A stretch of 64,000 bases of DNA from an uncultured Lachnospiraceae bacterium. GTDB taxonomy: Bacteria > Bacillota > Clostridia > Lachnospirales > Lachnospiraceae. The first letter of the stretch is position 1; each line of letters starts with the position of its first letter. The notes beneath the pieces were generated by a model that saw only the letters and a list, made by a program, of their open reading frames with translations, was not told the DNA's origin and did no database searches. The position numbers were made by a program, and so were the translations under genes. The stretch lies in the NCBI GenBank assembly GCA_905235745.1, contig CAJOMN010000021.1, forward strand, positions 1-64,000. Direction: 5' to 3'. Of the stretch, positions 26,916 to 36,705 are shown piece by piece.

Positions 26916-27000
26916 GGTGGTGTAAAGTTTTCTATGAAAACTTTACAGCACGTAGGCCACGCCCGAGCGAAGCGAGCTTTTAATGGCGTGGCTCTCAAGA
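26916..27000 (+). repeat. 85-bp two-hairpin repeat element, copy 1
   Basis: Sense orientation toward the hemolysin III gene, ending 18 nt before its ATG. Hairpin one is GTAAAGTTTTC-TAT-GAAAACTTTAC (11 bp, perfect). Hairpin two closes with GCCACGCC/GGCGTGGC. The element ends in TCTCAAGA just before the ribosome binding site. It differs by one base from copy 3 and two from copy 2. Confidence 0.9.
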
Positions 27001-27018
27001 AGGGGAAAGGGGATTACA

Positions 27019-27723
27019 ATGAATACTGCATCATCAAACATTCATCAGCCAAGAACAAAGCTTAAGGATCGGGTATTGCCCGATTACACGAAAGGCGAAG
27101 AGATATTCAATATGGTCAGCCACATAGTCGGAGGCGCCCTCGGGATTGCCGCGCTTGTGCTGTGTGTAGTTAAGTCCGCATTAAAAGGCGATGCCTGGGG
27201 TGTCGTATCATCAGCCATCTACGGCTCATCACTCATCATCCTCTATACGATGAGCAGCGTTTACCACGGGCTTCACAAGAATATGGGCAAGAAAGTCATG
27301 CAGGTTATAGACCACTGCACCATATATTATCTTATCGGCGGAACATACACTCCGATCGTTCTTACCGGAATACGCAGGATCCATCCGGGATGGGCATGGA
27401 CTATATTCGGAATTGTATGGGGTCTGTCGATAACCGCGGCAGTCTTTACCGCTATAGATCATAACAAATACCACCGATTTTCGATGATATGCTACATTGC
27501 CATAGGCTGGTGTATCGTTATCGCCGCAAAGCCTACTATCGAAGCGATCGGATGGGCGGCCGTACTGTGGATTCTCGGCGGCGGCATCGCTTACACGATT
27601 GGCGCACTGCTGTATTCGGCCGGCAAAAAAAACGGAAAACGGTATATGCATTCCGTTTTCCATCTTTTTGTTCTTGCGGGTTCGATCCTGCAGTTTGTCG
27701 CTATTTACTTCTATGTGCTATGA
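27019..27723 (+). CDS. Hemolysin III / PAQR-family membrane protein
   Basis: The 234-residue protein has about seven transmembrane segments and the conserved polar residues of the PAQR superfamily: Ser and His in SSVYHGLH, Asp in QVIDHCTIYYLIGGTYTP and the HSVFH pair in the last helix, which together bind zinc in this family. Bacterial members are called hemolysin III or YqfA, but their true activity is unclear; membrane homeostasis or ceramidase-like hydrolysis has been proposed. The start at 27019 follows AAAGGGG. The 85-bp repeat occupies the leader directly upstream. Confidence 0.88.
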   Translation: MNTASSNIHQPRTKLKDRVLPDYTKGEEIFNMVSHIVGGALGIAALVLCVVKSALKGDAWGVVSSAIYGSSLIILYTMSSVYHGLHKNMGKKVMQVIDHCTIYYLIGGTYTPIVLTGIRRIHPGWAWTIFGIVWGLSITAAVFTAIDHNKYHRFSMICYIAIGWCIVIAAKPTIEAIGWAAVLWILGGGIAYTIGALLYSAGKKNGKRYMHSVFHLFVLAGSILQFVAIYFYVL

Positions 27724-27731
27724 GGAATCCC

Positions 27732-29537
27732 TTATCTGACGTAATGCTCTATCAGCTCCTCAACACGGCTATGCGTTATCCCGGCTCCGGTACTGTATGA
27801 AACAAGCGGAGCCATTGTACCTCCCTCGAATCCGGAAACGGCATCCTCCATTGATTTTTCCTTCTCCCGGATCCACTGACGCTGTTCACTGCGCAGGCTG
27901 TCCATGCTCTGTTCATCAAGCCTGTCGGAAATATAAGTCCATACAGAGTTGAGGAGACTGTCCCACATGGCATATTCCTCATACGCAAGATCGTTGAGTT
28001 CACTCTGGTTCAAAAACTCATTCTCGAACTGCGCGTCGATCTCTTTCTGTCTTGCAAGAGATTCATCATACCGGTTCAATATGGACGTTTTGTCGGTTGC
28101 CGAAGCACCCATCATCTCCGCAAACAAAGCACGGTTACTGTCCGTTGTGCAGTTCTCCAATGTGACCTCCCGATTGGAAAACGCGTAGTATTTATTGTCC
28201 CAAAACGAGCAGTCCCTGAACGTAATGCGGTCATACTCGCCAAGCTCGACAAAATAAACCGTGTCAAATGCATCTGCTCTGTTATTGTTAAAATCACATC
28301 TGTCAAATAATACGTCGGACGAGTCGTGTGCGTATATCATGGAAAGGTCGCTGCTGTCCCTCATGACACAGTCTTCGAATGACGCATGGCTGACACTGCT
28401 CAAGGATACAAGTCCGTATGTACACTCATATATTTCCGTATTCCTGACCGTAATATCATATACGAAGCTGGCCTCCACGCCGTACGTTCCGCTTCCGTAG
28501 AGCTTGCAGTTCTCTATATCAATGCCATCCGAATTGGCAAAGTAAAGTACACTTCCGGTACAGTATCCGGGCTCGACCGAATGACCGACGATAAGGTTTT
28601 TCAGGGTAATGTTCCTCGCATCTCCAAATGCAAGAACGGGCTCATAAGCATCATCAATGCATATGGTCACATCAGCGCCTTCTGCCGCCTCAAGGCAAAG
28701 GTTGCTTGCATTATTTATCTGATATCTGTAATAACCCTCGCCTATATTTGAATAATCCTTCCGGTCAGGATCGACTGACGAAATGTCATATATACCCTCC
28801 TGCATGATGATCCTGCGGTTGCTTTGTATACTGTCCAGCAGTTCATCCGCATCAGATACGGTAACGGTATCAAAATAACGAAGCTGCTCCGGATCATCGA
28901 GCTCGGGTGAACCCTTGCGCATATAAACATTCTTCTCCAGACTGTAATAATACTCCGACTCTTCATATCCGTCTTCAGTATCATATTCATCAAGATATTC
29001 GAAGGAAACGACCAGTCTGCCGTCATCTGTCATTGAGTAATTCCTGTAATATCCGTCCTCGGACTCATCGGCAAACGGATCGTAAAGCTGTGCGTACCAG
29101 TCAGTGTCCGAGGCGCCGGCATATGGCTCCCCCTTCCTGATCGTAAGCTCCGAGCCCGATATGATCGCTGATCCCTCATATGTTTCGAAGCGGTAGTCCG
29201 TAATATACCTGTCACCGTCCTTGCGGACGATTATCGTAGATTTCGGAGCGTAGTCATCATCAAGCATAACGATATATTCGTAAGATTCGCTTTCGGAGTA
29301 TTCCGTATGGTTGATCTGGTACACAAACTCCCATTCGCCGACCATATCATCCGCTCCGCCGCCTCCGATTCCGATCCAGTCACCTTTATCACCGGAAGTG
29401 TTATTATCCGTTGTTCCATCTGCGGTCTCATTTGCCACCGCCGTTTCAACTGCTTCTGCGATATCTTCCGCCCTGCCGCATCCCGTAAGACATACAACGC
29501 ATACGGCAGTCAGCACTACCAATAACCTGTTCTTCAT
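27732..29537 (-). CDS. Lipoprotein with beta-helix and LprI-like C-terminal domain
   Basis: The 601-residue protein has a lipobox CLTGC (Cys 20) and a Gly/Asp-rich linker. A lipocalin-like or META-type beta region (about 65-210) reads as a GEWEFVYQ start with many Tyr and Glu. A right-handed parallel beta-helix follows (about 235-490; repeats such as NITLKNLIVG, GIDIENCKLYGSG, DITVRNTEIYECT). The C-terminal 110 residues (LNDLAYEEYAMWDSLLNSVW to QWIREKEK) resemble the LprI/DUF1311 lysozyme-inhibitor domain. I start it at MKNRLL (29537), 8 nt after AGGAGG. It is anchored outside the membrane; its function is unknown. Its 3' end faces the hemolysin III gene with 8 nt between. Confidence 0.72.
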   Translation of the reverse strand: MKNRLLVVLTAVCVVCLTGCGRAEDIAEAVETAVANETADGTTDNNTSGDKGDWIGIGGGGADDMVGEWEFVYQINHTEYSESESYEYIVMLDDDYAPKSTIIVRKDGDRYITDYRFETYEGSAIISGSELTIRKGEPYAGASDTDWYAQLYDPFADESEDGYYRNYSMTDDGRLVVSFEYLDEYDTEDGYEESEYYYSLEKNVYMRKGSPELDDPEQLRYFDTVTVSDADELLDSIQSNRRIIMQEGIYDISSVDPDRKDYSNIGEGYYRYQINNASNLCLEAAEGADVTICIDDAYEPVLAFGDARNITLKNLIVGHSVEPGYCTGSVLYFANSDGIDIENCKLYGSGTYGVEASFVYDITVRNTEIYECTYGLVSLSSVSHASFEDCVMRDSSDLSMIYAHDSSDVLFDRCDFNNNRADAFDTVYFVELGEYDRITFRDCSFWDNKYYAFSNREVTLENCTTDSNRALFAEMMGASATDKTSILNRYDESLARQKEIDAQFENEFLNQSELNDLAYEEYAMWDSLLNSVWTYISDRLDEQSMDSLRSEQRQWIREKEKSMEDAVSGFEGGTMAPLVSYSTGAGITHSRVEELIEHYVR

Positions 29538-29571
29538 CTCCATCTCCTCCTATATACAACCAACCGGTTCC

Positions 29572-30204
29572 TTACAACAGTAATTCACAGCGTATATCCC
29601 GGGGCAGAAGCCCCTGAAAGAAGTCCCCGTCAACAGGACTTCCCACAATACTTCCGTAGTGGGTCGGGATCACAACCTTCGGGTGGATACAACGCGCCAG
29701 ATGCGCAGCCGCCGTAGCATCCATGGTGTACGTCCCTCCTATCGGCAGAAAAGCCGCGTCGCATTTAATATCCTTTATCTCCGGGATCTCGTCGGTATCT
29801 CCCGCAATATAGTATTTCGCGGCATCCATTGTGACCAGATACCCTACCCATCCGCTTCTTCTTATGTGAAAAGGTTTCCCCTGATTGTATGCCGGGTACA
29901 CTTCGACCATCAGCCTTGCGATCTCACGTTTTTCTCCGACCCTCACACTTATGATATGATTGCCCGGTATCGTGGTGATATCGCCTGTCATATTCGACAT
30001 GGATTCCGGAATGACGAGATACCCGTCCGGTTTGAGCACCTTACGGATATCATCCGGCGAGAAATGATCGTAATGTTCATGCGTGATAAACACATAATCG
30101 GCATCGAATCTTTCATCTTCTATCTGCCACGGATCAAAATATAAAGTCTTCGAACCGCATATCCGAATACTGCTTTGTACGTTTACCGCAATGTTTACGG
30201 GCAT
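29572..30204 (-). CDS. Metallo-beta-lactamase-fold hydrolase
   Basis: The 210-residue soluble protein has the metal-binding signature HEHYDH (about 42-47), a later AGDTDE and HYG near the end, as in the UlaG/YcfJ-like or UPF0173 subgroup. It should be a two-metal hydrolase of unknown substrate. It lies 24 nt after thrH on the same strand and is probably co-transcribed. No strong ribosome binding site is visible, so translation may depend on thrH. Confidence 0.8.
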   Translation of the reverse strand: MPVNIAVNVQSSIRICGSKTLYFDPWQIEDERFDADYVFITHEHYDHFSPDDIRKVLKPDGYLVIPESMSNMTGDITTIPGNHIISVRVGEKREIARLMVEVYPAYNQGKPFHIRRSGWVGYLVTMDAAKYYIAGDTDEIPEIKDIKCDAAFLPIGGTYTMDATAAAHLARCIHPKVVIPTHYGSIVGSPVDGDFFQGLLPRDIRCELLL

Positions 30205-30228
30205 CGCTCATTCTGCCGTAAGCAAGGC

Positions 30229-30828
30229 TTACAGCGCCTCCCTTATCGCCGCGAGCAGATCGACGTATTCGTCAAATGCCGGAATATGCGCATAATTCTT
30301 CCTGATCGCGTCCGTTGTCCTGAACAGGAAGCCCTTCTTACCCGCCTCGATCATCGCAAGATCGTTGAAACTGTCTCCTGCCGCGATCGTATCAAATCCC
30401 ATGGACTGCAGTGCGCGCACCGTTGTAAGCTTTGACTGCGGGCAGCGCATCTTATATCCCGTGATCATCCCGTCGCTTCCGACCTCAAGCGTATTGCAGA
30501 AAAGCGTCGGCCATCCGAGCTTCTTCATCAGCGGGGTGGCGAACTGTTCGAATGTGTCGCTTATTATGATAACCTGAGTCAGGCTTCGGAGTTCATCCAG
30601 AAAATCCCTCGCGCCCGGAAGCGGGTCAATCCCGGCGATCGTCTTTTGTATACCGTCAAGACCCAGTCCGTGCTCCCGGAGTATTCCTATCCTCCACTTC
30701 ATCAGCTTATCGTAATCAGGCTCATCCCTCGTTGTGCGTTTCAGTTCGTCTATTCCGCTTTCTTCGGAAAACGCGATCCAGATTTCGGGCACAAGTACTC
30801 CCTCAAGATCAAGACATACTACATTCAT
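30229..30828 (-). CDS. thrH: ThrH: phosphoserine phosphatase / phosphoserine:homoserine phosphotransferase
   Basis: The 199-residue HAD-family protein matches ThrH across its length: CLDLEGVLVPEIWIAF with nucleophile Asp 7, TTRDEPDYDKLM, the ISDTF loop and AAGDSFND. ThrH removes phosphate from phosphoserine and can pass it to homoserine, bypassing homoserine kinase. The ATG follows AGGAG, and a clear promoter lies at 30886-30914. No threonine or serine pathway genes are adjacent. Confidence 0.92.
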   Translation of the reverse strand: MNVVCLDLEGVLVPEIWIAFSEESGIDELKRTTRDEPDYDKLMKWRIGILREHGLGLDGIQKTIAGIDPLPGARDFLDELRSLTQVIIISDTFEQFATPLMKKLGWPTLFCNTLEVGSDGMITGYKMRCPQSKLTTVRALQSMGFDTIAAGDSFNDLAMIEAGKKGFLFRTTDAIRKNYAHIPAFDEYVDLLAAIREAL

Positions 30829-30885
30829 AAATCTTCTGCTCCTTAATTCAAGTCCCGCTCATTGGCGGTAGTTTACATAAATGTG

Positions 30886-30914
30886 ATTATATCAGACGGG
30901 GATTATTTTTTCAA
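30886..30914 (-). promoter_or_regulatory. thrH promoter
   Basis: TTGAAA, 18 bp and a perfect TATAAT on the minus strand, about 58 bp upstream of the thrH start codon. Confidence 0.65.
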
Positions 30915-30925
30915 ATCAATCCCTT

Positions 30926-33900
30926 TTATGAACTATGAGGCTTCGCTGCCGGAAGCCACAAGGCAAGCTTGTTTTCAAGCTGGGCAACCTCGATCGGCTT
31001 GGACAGATAATCGTCAAATCCGGACTCCATATAGAACTCCCTTGCCCCGGAAACCGCATTGGCGGTAAGCGCTATGACGGCACATCCCTTAGGGATAAGG
31101 TTCCGGTCCTGTAGAATCTTAAGCGTATCTATACCGTCCATTTCCGGCATCATGTGGTCAAGGAATACTATATCGTATGATTTCTGCGACATCTTATCGA
31201 TCGCCTCGCGCCCGGAGGCGGCCTCGTCGGGAACGATACCGTTGCGTTTCATAAGAGCCTTCGCTACCCTGCGGTTCATGCTGCTGTCGTCCACAATAAG
31301 CACGGACGCATCCGGTGCGTATATGTAGTTCTCTTTCCCGTCCGCTTCCGTCTTCGTATGGATTCTGTGTGTAAAGTCTCCTATCGGTGCAGGATCCATT
31401 ATCTTCTGCGTCAGGTCAAATGAAAATACCGAGCCTTTACCGTATTCGCTCTCGACATCAAGAGTGGTTCCCATCATATCAAGCAGTCCGGCCACTATCG
31501 ACATCCCCAGTCCGGTACCCTCTATGTTGCGATTTTTCTCCTCGTCGAGTCTGGCGAAGGATTCAAACAGCTTGTCCATGTCCTCCTTGTGTATGCCGAT
31601 TCCGGTATCCCTTACCGAGACGGACATTACGAGGGAATCACCGTTCCTTTCCCTTACGCTTACGGAAAGCGTGACCTTTCCTTCGTTCGTATACTTGACG
31701 GCGTTGGTAAGAAGATTCATGATAACCTGCCTGATGCGGACATCATCACCGTAAAGGGCGCACGGAAGATTGGGATCTATGTCAAGCTCGAACTCAAGAC
31801 CCTTGGTCTTGGCTCTTTCCATGATCGAATTGGCAAGATCATTTACCACTACACAGACATCGTATTTGGCGGGAACAAGCTCCATCTTGCCGTCTTCTAT
31901 CTTGGAAAAATCGAGTATGCTGTTTATGAGAGACAGCAGGGTTCGTCCCGCAGACTGGATGTTTTCCGCATATTCGCGTATTTCATTATTATCGGTCTCG
32001 CGCAGGATCATTTCGTTCATCCCGAGAACCGCATTGATAGGAGTGCGGATCTCATGAGACATCTGCGCCAGAAAAGTACTTTTGGCATTGCCGGCGGCAA
32101 TGGCCTTATCGGCGGCATCGGTAAGTTTCCTGTTGGTTTCCTCCTGCAGCCTGATAAATGACGTAAGTATCCTGTATGTAAGTATGATAAATGTCAGGGA
32201 GGCGATAATAGATATCAGACTTACCACAACAACCTGTCCGTACATATCCCACGCATCATACACGACATAAACCGTAAAACCGGAAGCAGCATCTCTTGTG
32301 GCAAGGCATATCTTACGTGTTTCGTCGTAATCCCTGAAGTACTCGCTCGCAGAGCCGTCTACCTCCATGTTCCCGAAAGGAAGATCCGTGACCGGTGTTT
32401 CATGATCGAGTGACATCTGGTATGCTCCATATGGGTGATTGATGATCATTCCGCCGGAATCCACGAGGAATGCGTATCCTTTCTCGGAATAACTGTCACC
32501 AAGTATGTTGATCAGCTTATCCATGAAAAAGTCTATACCGAATATTCCCAGAAATTCCCCGGTCTCATGATCGTATACGATCTCCGACAGAGTCACGCAG
32601 TAGCCCCCTGTCCGCTCATCATAGTAAGGTGATGACATGCTCCAGCCCTGATCGGAAGATAACGTATCAACGTACCACTGGCGCTCCTCCACATGCCAGT
32701 CGCTGCTCGGCTCCCAGCCGTTATTCATGTAAACGGTATGCGGGAGGTCGGGATTGGTCATATACGTGGCCGATATTTCCGGATACTGCTGCGTTATCCT
32801 GTCAAGATAACCGACCGTGCCCTCATAATCGTCAAGCATCTGCGGATTGGTGGAGATCACGCTGACAAACATATCCAGTATGCTTTTCTGTGAATCGATC
32901 CATTCGGAAAGCTTGTATTCGTACTCGGCGGTCTCTTTTTGCATACTGGTATTACCCCACCGTAATGCGGAGAATACATTGATATACAGACTCAGCAGCA
33001 TTGCCAGTATCATGATCAGAAGGATGATCGTACGCGAGCGCATATCTAAGCTGATCTTCCGGGGCTTCATGTCACCTTCCGGCGAGGTATCACCCGGCTG
33101 GGTCAGATTCCGGTATGATATGATCTGATTGATCATATCCGACAGATGCTCTCCCGCGGAATGTATCGATGCCATATCCGTTTCGTAATCATCCGTCATC
33201 ATGACGTTCTTCCTGCCGGATCGATCCAATATCTTCTGCAGCGGTTCGGCAAGCTCGCCTGTAATACGTGACAGAAAATCTTCCCTGGATGCAAGTGCAT
33301 CCTCGGCATTCCTGCGGCTCCTGATCGAAGCAGAATACAGGGTAATGATAACCGCGAACAGTGCCAGTGACATCAGGAGCGTTGCAAAGAGCTGGATATA
33401 CGAATTCCTGTACATTTTGAACTCATCGATGCCGACGATCATATACCAGCCGTTTCCCGATCTGGTTGCAAACAGGTTTTCATAGAATATGTCCGACCGT
33501 ACACGGCCCGTTACAACATCATCACTGTTCTTGGCACTTGTATATATACCGGCGCATTCCGGTAATGCATCGATAAGCTTCTTACCTATAAACGATTCAT
33601 CCGAGCATCCCGCAATGATACCTTCATCCGTGACAATAACGGCACTTACGGCATCCTCCGCCATTTCACCGATGTACTTCTGGATATTATCCATAGTATA
33701 GTCTATTGCGACGACTGTTCTCTCATCCGTCAGCATCACGGATACCGTGTAGCACATATTACCGGTTATGACATCCAGATAAGGTGAAGATACATACGGC
33801 TTCCCGTAGTTCCTCAGTGCGCCTCCATACCACACACGCTCTTCAAGAATGAAGTCATCCGGAATGTCAAAATCGGGAATTATAATGTAATCATCATTGG

Positions 33901-34204
33901 CAATATAGACATTTAATGCCCCCGGATTCCGGGAGACGACCCTGTCCCTTTCGGAATAGATATAATCCGTAACGGCATCTGTATCAGCCAGGTACTCCCT
34001 TGCATTTACTGCCTCCTCCATCGTAAGGAGCTTTGCATCGTTGATCGTGGATTCAAGCTTGCCGCTTACCGATTCGAGCTGGTAACTGCCCGACTGCCGG
34101 GTCTGCTCCCTCGTCTGCGAAAACAACAGCCATGTATCCGTCAGCATGACCACGAGCAGGAGTAATGCCACCAGTATTACGACCCTTAAGCCTTTATTTT
34201 TCAT
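30926..34204 (-). CDS. Hybrid sensor kinase with duplicated Cache/membrane modules and a relic HisKA
   Basis: The 1092-residue protein starts at MKNKGLRV (34204), preceded by GGAGG. Order: TM helix, double-Cache-like extracellular domain (about 30-280), TM helix, a HisKA-like helical hairpin (about 305-385) lacking the histidine (TGELAEPLQ where SHEIRTPLN is expected), TM helix (about 400-420), a second Cache domain, TM helix (about 665-690), an active HisKA (His about 716 in MSHEIRTPIN), a GHKL ATPase (about 830-950) and a receiver (phospho-acceptor Asp about 1015 in FLDHMMPEMDG). The first half looks like a duplicated sensor whose kinase part has decayed. No partner regulator or HPt protein is adjacent. 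The ligand is unknown, though Cache domains often bind amino acids or small acids. Confidence 0.85.
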   Translation of the reverse strand: MKNKGLRVVILVALLLLVVMLTDTWLLFSQTREQTRQSGSYQLESVSGKLESTINDAKLLTMEEAVNAREYLADTDAVTDYIYSERDRVVSRNPGALNVYIANDDYIIIPDFDIPDDFILEERVWYGGALRNYGKPYVSSPYLDVITGNMCYTVSVMLTDERTVVAIDYTMDNIQKYIGEMAEDAVSAVIVTDEGIIAGCSDESFIGKKLIDALPECAGIYTSAKNSDDVVTGRVRSDIFYENLFATRSGNGWYMIVGIDEFKMYRNSYIQLFATLLMSLALFAVIITLYSASIRSRRNAEDALASREDFLSRITGELAEPLQKILDRSGRKNVMMTDDYETDMASIHSAGEHLSDMINQIISYRNLTQPGDTSPEGDMKPRKISLDMRSRTIILLIMILAMLLSLYINVFSALRWGNTSMQKETAEYEYKLSEWIDSQKSILDMFVSVISTNPQMLDDYEGTVGYLDRITQQYPEISATYMTNPDLPHTVYMNNGWEPSSDWHVEERQWYVDTLSSDQGWSMSSPYYDERTGGYCVTLSEIVYDHETGEFLGIFGIDFFMDKLINILGDSYSEKGYAFLVDSGGMIINHPYGAYQMSLDHETPVTDLPFGNMEVDGSASEYFRDYDETRKICLATRDAASGFTVYVVYDAWDMYGQVVVVSLISIIASLTFIILTYRILTSFIRLQEETNRKLTDAADKAIAAGNAKSTFLAQMSHEIRTPINAVLGMNEMILRETDNNEIREYAENIQSAGRTLLSLINSILDFSKIEDGKMELVPAKYDVCVVVNDLANSIMERAKTKGLEFELDIDPNLPCALYGDDVRIRQVIMNLLTNAVKYTNEGKVTLSVSVRERNGDSLVMSVSVRDTGIGIHKEDMDKLFESFARLDEEKNRNIEGTGLGMSIVAGLLDMMGTTLDVESEYGKGSVFSFDLTQKIMDPAPIGDFTHRIHTKTEADGKENYIYAPDASVLIVDDSSMNRRVAKALMKRNGIVPDEAASGREAIDKMSQKSYDIVFLDHMMPEMDGIDTLKILQDRNLIPKGCAVIALTANAVSGAREFYMESGFDDYLSKPIEVAQLENKLALWLPAAKPHSS

Positions 34205-34368
34205 ATGATCCTCCAATACCGACGATCAGATCTGCCTCCGGTAAATAGTTTCATGATAAAAAAACTCAGTTGCCTTTGTTCAGATAGTATATTATCATAT
34301 TTTGAAAAGGTGAAGAAATGATTTTCTTTCAACGGAAGCTGTAAGATAAACAGATTACTGAAACACGA

Positions 34369-34398
34369 AAAAGCTCCGGTCAGATGACCGGAGCTTTT
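34369..34398. terminator. Terminator after rny
   Basis: AAAAGCTCCGGTCA and TGACCGGAGCTTTT form a 14-bp stem with a 2-nt spacer and T-tracts on both sides. It ends the recA-recX-rny region on the minus strand. Confidence 0.85.
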
Positions 34399-34404
34399 AT
34401 TGTC

Positions 34405-35964
34405 TTACTTTGCGTAATCGGTTACACGACTCTCTCTTATGACACTAACTTTAATCTGACCGGGATATTCAAGTTCAGCTTCTATCTGCTTACTGATATC
34501 CCGTGCCAGCAATACCATATCCGAATCGTCCACCTGTTCGGGAATAACCATTACACGGATCTCTCTACCTGCCTGAATAGCAAAAGACTTGTCGACTCCT
34601 TTGAAGCCGTTTGTAATATCTTCCAGTTGTTGTAATCTGTTAGTATAAGTTTCAAGCGTCTCTCTTCTTGCGCCCGGACGCGCTGCGCTTATCGCATCGG
34701 CTGCCTGTATAAGACACGCGATCATTGACTGCGGCTCTACATCACCATGATGCGATTCGACCGAATTGATGACGATCGCATTCTCCTTGTACTTCTTGCA
34801 AAGCTCGACGCCAAGCTGGATATGCGTTCCTTCCATCTCATGATCGACGGATTTGCCGATATCATGAAGCAGTCCGGCACGCTTCGCCATGCGTACATCC
34901 GCACCGACCTCCTGAGCCAGCAGACCGGCAAGAAGCGACACCTCGATCGAATGCTTGAGCGCATTCTGACCATAGCTGGTTCTAAACTTCATGCGGCCGA
35001 GAAGCTTGATAAGCTCGGGATGTACGCCATGCACTCCCGTTTCGAGAAGTGCGGACTCACCGGCCTCACGAATGCCGTTATCCACTTCCTTCTCTGCCTT
35101 CTCAACCATTTCCTCGATCCTCGACGGATGAATACGTCCGTCGACGATGAGCTTCTCAAGCGCGATCCTCGCGACCTCTCTTCTGATAGGATCGAAGGCG
35201 GACAGAACGACTGCCTCCGGAGTGTCATCCACGATAAGATCAACGCCGGTCAGTGTCTCAAGTGTACGGATATTTCTACCCTCACGTCCTATAATACGGC
35301 CTTTCATCTCATCGCTCGGCAGCTGTACGACCGATATGGTCGATTCGGCAACATGGTCGACCGCACACCTTTGAATGGCATTGACCACATATTCTCTTGC
35401 CTTTTTACCTGCCTCTTCCTTGACACGCATATCCATCTCTTTGATCTTGATAGCGGTCTCGTGCTTTACTTCGTCCTCAACAACTTTTAACAGATACTCT
35501 TTTGCCTGTTCAGAGGTTAAACCAGAAATCCTTTCAAGTTCCCGTACTCTTTGTTCGTTAAGCCTGTTAACTTCTTCCTTCTTCTTGTTCAGCGAGTCTT
35601 CTCTTGATGACAGCGACTGCTCACGACGTTCTATCTGCTCAAGCTTCTTGTCAACGTTTTCTTCCTTCTGCTGGATCCTTCTCTCGTTTCTTGTAAGCTC
35701 GGCTCTGCGCTCTTTGATCTCCTTGTCGAGTTCATTCTTGGTCTTGATAGACTCTTCCTTGATCTCGAGAAGGCTCTCGCGCTTCTTGGTCTCTGCAGTC
35801 TTCAGTGCATCATCGATTATCTCCCGTGCCTTCTGTTCGGCATTTCCGATCTTGCCTTCATCAGCCTTGCTTCGGGCGTTATAGCCTACCTTATATGCGA
35901 CCACGCACCCTACTGCCAAAAGGACGGCACCGACAATAAGAATAATCAGAGCACTTGTTTCCAC
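34405..35964 (-). CDS. rny: Ribonuclease Y
   Basis: The 519-residue membrane-bound endoribonuclease that starts mRNA decay in Firmicutes. It has an N-terminal TM helix (about 5-25), a long charged coiled coil (about 30-190), a KH domain (about 210-270; [19 protein letters not shown]) and an HD domain (about 335-430; HD in [12 protein letters not shown]). It starts with GTG behind AAGGAGG. The C-terminus is intact. It lies 75 nt downstream of recX with its own promoter in between. Confidence 0.96.
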   Translation of the reverse strand: METSALIILIVGAVLLAVGCVVAYKVGYNARSKADEGKIGNAEQKAREIIDDALKTAETKKRESLLEIKEESIKTKNELDKEIKERRAELTRNERRIQQKEENVDKKLEQIERREQSLSSREDSLNKKKEEVNRLNEQRVRELERISGLTSEQAKEYLLKVVEDEVKHETAIKIKEMDMRVKEEAGKKAREYVVNAIQRCAVDHVAESTISVVQLPSDEMKGRIIGREGRNIRTLETLTGVDLIVDDTPEAVVLSAFDPIRREVARIALEKLIVDGRIHPSRIEEMVEKAEKEVDNGIREAGESALLETGVHGVHPELIKLLGRMKFRTSYGQNALKHSIEVSLLAGLLAQEVGADVRMAKRAGLLHDIGKSVDHEMEGTHIQLGVELCKKYKENAIVINSVESHHGDVEPQSMIACLIQAADAISAARPGARRETLETYTNRLQQLEDITNGFKGVDKSFAIQAGREIRVMVIPEQVDDSDMVLLARDISKQIEAELEYPGQIKVSVIRESRVTDYAK

Positions 35965-36006
35965 GGTTTACCTCCTTATTTAATTGTCATAGTACAAAAA
36001 ATATAT

Positions 36007-36035
36007 ATTGTATAAATGTACTTGCAATAATACAA
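36007..36035 (-). promoter_or_regulatory. rny promoter
   Basis: TTGTAT, 17 bp and TACAAT on the minus strand, between recX and rny. The -10 matches five of six positions. Confidence 0.5.
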
Positions 36036-36039
36036 CATT

Positions 36040-36696
36040 CTAATAATAATCATTCGGACAAGTTATGTCAAGCGATGAATATACCTCTTCGATCATCGGG
36101 ACGGAAAATCCCTTGCCGTACAGATACGCAAAAAGCTTCTGTCTGTCGCTGTATTCAATGCCTCCGGTGCCGTTTGGAAACCGTTTCAGTATAAGCTTAC
36201 GTATAAGCTCTCTTTCCCGTAGATCACTATCCGTACCGTCTTCGCTACAGACATCTTCAAAGGCAGCCTCTATTACGTCTGCTGCCACCCCTTTTTGCAA
36301 AAGCTTAACGGTTATCTGCTTCCGGCTCATCGATCCAGTCCTGGATCTTATATACTCATTCGCATACCGCGTATCGTCGATATAACGGTAAGAACAAAGA
36401 TAATCTATCGCGACGTCAACAGCATCCTCAGGGTAGCCTCCCTCGGAAAGCCTACGTCTGACATCCGCTTCCGTCCTGTCCATACTCTTGAGAAGATTCA
36501 TTCCTCTCTTCTTCGCCCTCGGATACACAGTCTCCTGCATTATCCTGTCATATAGCTCATCGTCGACAACTTTGCCGATTTCAAGATCATGTTGAGAAAG
36601 TTCGCCTTTATATAAAACAAAGGCGAACTTATCATTCAGATACACGGAAACTCTGCCCTTACCCTTGGGATACGGTTCTATTCCTGTAACTGTCAT
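36040..36696 (-). CDS. recX: RecX regulatory protein
   Basis: The 218-residue protein has the RecX three-helix repeats (RTEADVRRRLSEGGYPEDAVDVAIDYL; SRKQITVKLLQKGV; DRQKLFAYLYGKGFS) and the Firmicute-type N-terminal extension (SVYLNDKFAFVLYKGEL). RecX binds RecA filaments and limits their activity. It follows recA by 9 nt on the same strand, so both are induced together by the SOS promoter. Confidence 0.93.
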   Translation of the reverse strand: MTVTGIEPYPKGKGRVSVYLNDKFAFVLYKGELSQHDLEIGKVVDDELYDRIMQETVYPRAKKRGMNLLKSMDRTEADVRRRLSEGGYPEDAVDVAIDYLCSYRYIDDTRYANEYIRSRTGSMSRKQITVKLLQKGVAADVIEAAFEDVCSEDGTDSDLRERELIRKLILKRFPNGTGGIEYSDRQKLFAYLYGKGFSVPMIEEVYSSLDITCPNDYY

Positions 36697-36705
36697 ATCC
36701 TATTC

